7,446 nt of DNA. It comes from Bacillota bacterium. Lineage in GTDB: Bacteria > Bacillota_A > Clostridia > Peptostreptococcales > Anaerovoracaceae. Every line of letters begins with the position of its first letter. The stretch's first letter is position 1. The position numbers and the translations under genes are program-made. Shown here one piece after another: positions 5,864 through 7,446 of the stretch. The notes below the pieces were generated by a model. The model worked only from the letters and a program-made list of their open reading frames with translations, was not told the origin of the DNA and did no database searches. The stretch covers positions 1-7,446 of the forward strand of contig JAFYLX010000034.1 in the NCBI GenBank assembly GCA_017556895.1, given 5' to 3'.

Positions 5864-6642
5864 TTGCGATAGCAGTTGATGATGAAATATTGATGCTTGG
5901 TGCTCTAGCAACTGCAATCAAAGCATCCCCAGACATCTCTGAAGTCTTTCAGTTTTCTAATTGTGATGAAGCTCTTGACTTTGTAAGAGAAAATTCGGCA
6001 GATGTTGCCTTTTTGGATATAAATATGCGTGGAATGGGTGGCCTTGCACTTGCAGAGAAAATAATAGGTCTTTGCCCGGATTGTAAAATTGTATTCTGTA
6101 CTGGTTATGAGGAGTATGCAATCCCAGCATTTAAGCTTCATGCCTCTGGATATTTAATGAAGCCTGTGTCAGCAAAAGACATACAGGCTGAGATTGATAA
6201 CATAAAAGGAATTAGACAAAGCCAAAAACCGCTTACGGTAAAATGTTTTGGCACTTTTGAGGTCTATGCAAGAGGTAAAAAACTTACCTTTAAGCGTTCA
6301 AAAACCAAAGAACTGTTTGCATTTTTGGTGGATAGAAATGGTTCAGGAGTTATGATTGCGGAGATAGGTGTTGCGCTTTGGGGTAATGATGAACATCAAA
6401 AGAACCAAAATTATATACACCAATTATTCCGAGATTTGCGTCACTCCCTTGAAGATGTGGGCGCGGAAGAAGTTTTTGAGAGAAACAATTATTTGTACTC
6501 TCTTAATACTGAAAAACTTGATTGCGACTATTACACATACCTAAAAACCGGAAAACCCGAGTTCCGTGGTGAATATATGTCCCAGTATAGTTGGGCAGAA
6601 GAAACCTGCGGATTACTATGGGAAAAAGAGCATAATAACTAG
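5860..6642 (+). CDS. Response regulator with receiver and SARP/BTAD-type winged-helix domain
   Basis: This 260-residue transcription regulator would be phosphorylated by the kinase encoded just upstream. The receiver domain (1-115) is complete: acidic pair D7/D8, phosphoacceptor D53 in FLDINMRGMGG, T81, and K101 in YLMKPV. A winged-helix domain follows (about 124-218): LTVKCFGTFEVYARGKKL, the recognition part RSKTKELFAFLVD and NYIHQLFRDLRHSLE. This is the OmpR-like fold used by SARP/DnrI regulators. The segment after it (about 220-253, LDCDYYTYL...YSWAEETCGLL) matches only the start of a bacterial transcriptional activation (BTAD) domain, so that domain is short. LytS-type kinases more often pair with LytTR regulators, so this output is a variant. 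Target genes are not identifiable here. It overlaps the kinase by ATGA. Confidence 0.9.
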   Translation: MIAIAVDDEILMLGALATAIKASPDISEVFQFSNCDEALDFVRENSADVAFLDINMRGMGGLALAEKIIGLCPDCKIVFCTGYEEYAIPAFKLHASGYLMKPVSAKDIQAEIDNIKGIRQSQKPLTVKCFGTFEVYARGKKLTFKRSKTKELFAFLVDRNGSGVMIAEIGVALWGNDEHQKNQNYIHQLFRDLRHSLEDVGAEEVFERNNYLYSLNTEKLDCDYYTYLKTGKPEFRGEYMSQYSWAEETCGLLWEKEHNN

Positions 6643-6649
6643 CTTAGCG

Positions 6650-6676
6650 AAAGCCGTCGAAAAGACGGCTTTTTTT
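6650..6676 (+). terminator. Rho-independent terminator after the response regulator
   Basis: AAAGCCGTC (6650-6658) pairs perfectly with GACGGCTTT (6664-6672) around a five-base GAAAA loop and continues into a run of T to 6676. It begins 8 bases after the regulator stop codon and closes the two-component operon. Confidence 0.93.
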
Positions 6677-6710
6677 GCTTTTTGTAAGAAGTTTGTCACA
6701 CCTTGGAGAA

Positions 6711-6730
6711 TATAATAAGAAAGATAAAAT
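6711..6730 (+). promoter_or_regulatory. Candidate -10 region of the coiled-coil gene operon
   Basis: A perfect TATAAT (6711-6716) lies in the only sizeable gap upstream of the gene, but the best -35-like word, TTGTCA (6693-6698), is 12 bases away, too close for a normal promoter. An alternative is TTGGAG (6703-6708) with TAAAAT (6725-6730) at 16 bases. A promoter must lie between the terminator at 6676 and the gene, but I cannot say which of these is used. Confidence 0.35.
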
Positions 6731-6740
6731 AGACTAATTA

Positions 6741-6762
6741 TACTCATTTTCCATAATGAGTA
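6741..6762 (+). repeat. Perfect 8-bp inverted repeat upstream of the coiled-coil gene
   Basis: TACTCATT (6741-6748) and AATGAGTA (6755-6762) are exact reverse complements around a 6-base loop (TTCCAT). It lies downstream of the candidate -10 sequences, so it would be in the leader RNA or act as an operator over the transcription start. It is AT-rich and has no T-tract after it, so it is not a terminator. Confidence 0.45.
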
Positions 6763-6770
6763 ATATCGAC

Positions 6771-6785
6771 TTCCTTCGAAAGGAA
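6771..6785 (+). promoter_or_regulatory. Hairpin that contains the ribosome binding site of the coiled-coil gene
   Basis: TTCCTT (6771-6776) and AAGGAA (6780-6785) are perfectly complementary with a CGA loop. The right arm is the ribosome binding site (AAAGGA, 6779-6784... spacing about 8 bases to the ATG at 6793). If folded, the stem would hide it from the ribosome. Six base pairs with a three-base loop is only modestly stable, so regulation is a possibility rather than a conclusion. Confidence 0.4.
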
Positions 6786-6792
6786 AATATTT

Positions 6793-7230
6793 ATGGTTAG
6801 TAAAGAGCTAAGAAAATTAAATAGACGTGAGCTTGTTGACGTTATCTATCAGTTAAAGAAAAACGAAGAGCAGATGCAGGAGAAAATCGATGCTTTAGAA
6901 GCGGAGTTAGAAGAACGACGAATTCACCTTTCTGAAGTGGGGTCCATAGCGGAAGCAACGACAAGTATTACAGGCATTTTTTCCGTAGCTCAATCTACGG
7001 CAGACTTGTATTTGCATGAGATTTCTTCCATGAAGGAGGATGCTCAAAGGGAATATGAAAAGCTGATTGAGGAAGCCGAGAAAAAAGTTGAAGCCATCAT
7101 GATTGATGTAAAAAAACGGTATGACACTTTAGCCTCTCGTTATAAAAATGACTATAAAAAATGGCAACAACTTCAAGATGAGATTCGCAAATTAGAATTT
7201 CAAAAGGAACAAAAGTTAAGCGAGGAATAA
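6793..7230 (+). CDS. Small coiled-coil protein of unknown function, next to a signal-peptidase-like gene
   Basis: This 145-residue soluble protein has no signal peptide or membrane helix. It is predicted almost wholly helical: a charged heptad-rich region (about 3-46), a conserved-looking break GSIAEATTSITGIFSVAQSTADLYL (50-74, key parts GSIAEA and AQSTAD), then a long Lys/Glu-rich coiled coil (about 75-145). From memory, similar proteins with a GSIAEA...AQ..AD.YL core recur in Clostridia directly before signal peptidase genes, often annotated as hypothetical or DNA-repair-like. I do not know a proven role. The next start codon is only 3 bases after its stop, and the downstream ribosome binding site lies inside its last codons, so the two are co-transcribed and probably coupled. 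Confidence 0.85.
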   Translation: MVSKELRKLNRRELVDVIYQLKKNEEQMQEKIDALEAELEERRIHLSEVGSIAEATTSITGIFSVAQSTADLYLHEISSMKEDAQREYEKLIEEAEKKVEAIMIDVKKRYDTLASRYKNDYKKWQQLQDEIRKLEFQKEQKLSEE

Positions 7231-7233
7231 GAT

Positions 7234-7380
7234 ATGTTTAAACGTTCGAAAAAGGAAATATCGATTCCTTCTCTCGCAGAAATTCAAACCGAGCGTAAAC
7301 GAATACGAAAAAATGATTATTATAAGCAGGCTCTTCGTGGTACGGTGTCCGTTTTGGTGGTTGACAGTCCACGAGTATAG
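7234..7380 (+). pseudogene. Truncated N-terminus, probably of a type I signal peptidase
   Basis: A frame of 48 codons starts at ATG 7234 with GAGGA (7222-7226) 7 bases upstream, a well-placed ribosome binding site. The product begins with a basic cytoplasmic stretch (MFKRSKKEISIPSLAEIQTE, then KRIRKNDYYKQALRGTV) and enters a hydrophobic run SVLVV, as S26 signal peptidases do before their membrane anchor. It then reads DSPRV and stops at TAG 7378-7380. A signal peptidase normally continues for about 130 more residues with a membrane helix, a catalytic serine (SM motif) and a lysine, none of which is seen in any frame here. The identity rests on the N-terminal look and the coiled-coil neighbour, so it is tentative. 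The frame looks broken or joined to unrelated DNA near 7360. Confidence 0.45.
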
Positions 7381-7446
7381 AATGAGAAAAGAAACATATC
7401 CCTTGCAAAATCCAACGATGGTTGCAATGACAGCTCAAGGCTCTTA
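7381..7446 (+). other. Right-edge sequence with an open frame of unclear origin
   Basis: After the TAG at 7378-7380, a frame shifted by one base is open from well upstream to the window edge. From an ATG at 7382 it reads MRKETYPLQNPTMVAMTAQG. There is no ribosome binding site before this ATG, and the preceding residues in that frame (WWLTVHEYR) do not look like a membrane anchor. It could be the start of another gene, part of an insertion, or the far side of a deletion. I do not recognise the protein. Confidence 0.25.

Overview
The window looks like part of an AT-rich, low-GC Gram-positive genome, most likely an anaerobic Clostridia member. The evidence is strong AAGGAGG-type ribosome binding sites, consensus sigma-A promoters, a greA-lysS gene pair, and an ornithine-racemase-type enzyme resembling that of amino-acid-fermenting clostridia. 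A family-level placement (for example Anaerovoracaceae/Family XIII) is a guess from resemblance only.

Layout. (1) Positions 1-207 form a divergent intergenic region. The first 10 codons of a gene reading leftward sit at the left edge (start codon at 30-28). The region holds one promoter for each direction and two inverted repeats sharing a TACAA...TTGTA core that flank the rightward promoter. (2) 208-1296 encodes a PLP-dependent alanine/ornithine racemase family protein, closest by eye to ornithine racemase (Orr). (3) 1340-3890 is a greA-lysS operon behind a near-perfect sigma-A promoter. LysS is about 150 residues longer than usual because it ends in a tRNA-binding OB domain of the Trbp111/EMAP-II type. 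A strong terminator follows at 3932-3975. (4) 4013-6642 is a two-component system: a membrane sensor kinase of the LytS/YehU type split by an in-frame TGA at 5138-5140, then a response regulator with a receiver domain and a SARP/BTAD-type winged helix. The two overlap by ATGA, and a strong terminator follows at 6650-6676. (5) 6793-7446 begins a further operon: a 145-residue coiled-coil protein of unknown function, then the N-terminus of what looks like a type I signal peptidase. That reading frame dies after 48 codons at the start of its membrane helix, and the remaining 66 bases do not resemble a signal peptidase.

How they fit together. greA and lysS are housekeeping genes for transcript cleavage and tRNA charging and are probably co-transcribed. 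The kinase and regulator would form one signalling pathway, but as written the kinase membrane sensor and its catalytic core are separated by a stop codon. The system is therefore either decayed, read through, or wrongly sequenced at one base. The coiled-coil/signal-peptidase pair is a recurring neighbour arrangement in Clostridia as I recall it; here its second member is broken or rearranged.

The most noteworthy items are the TGA-split sensor kinase, the LysRS-tRNA-binding-domain fusion, the matched inverted repeats around the orr promoter, the hairpin that contains the ribosome binding site of the coiled-coil gene, and the abrupt sequence junction near the right edge. I see no CRISPR array, tRNA, rRNA, recognisable insertion sequence or clear riboswitch.
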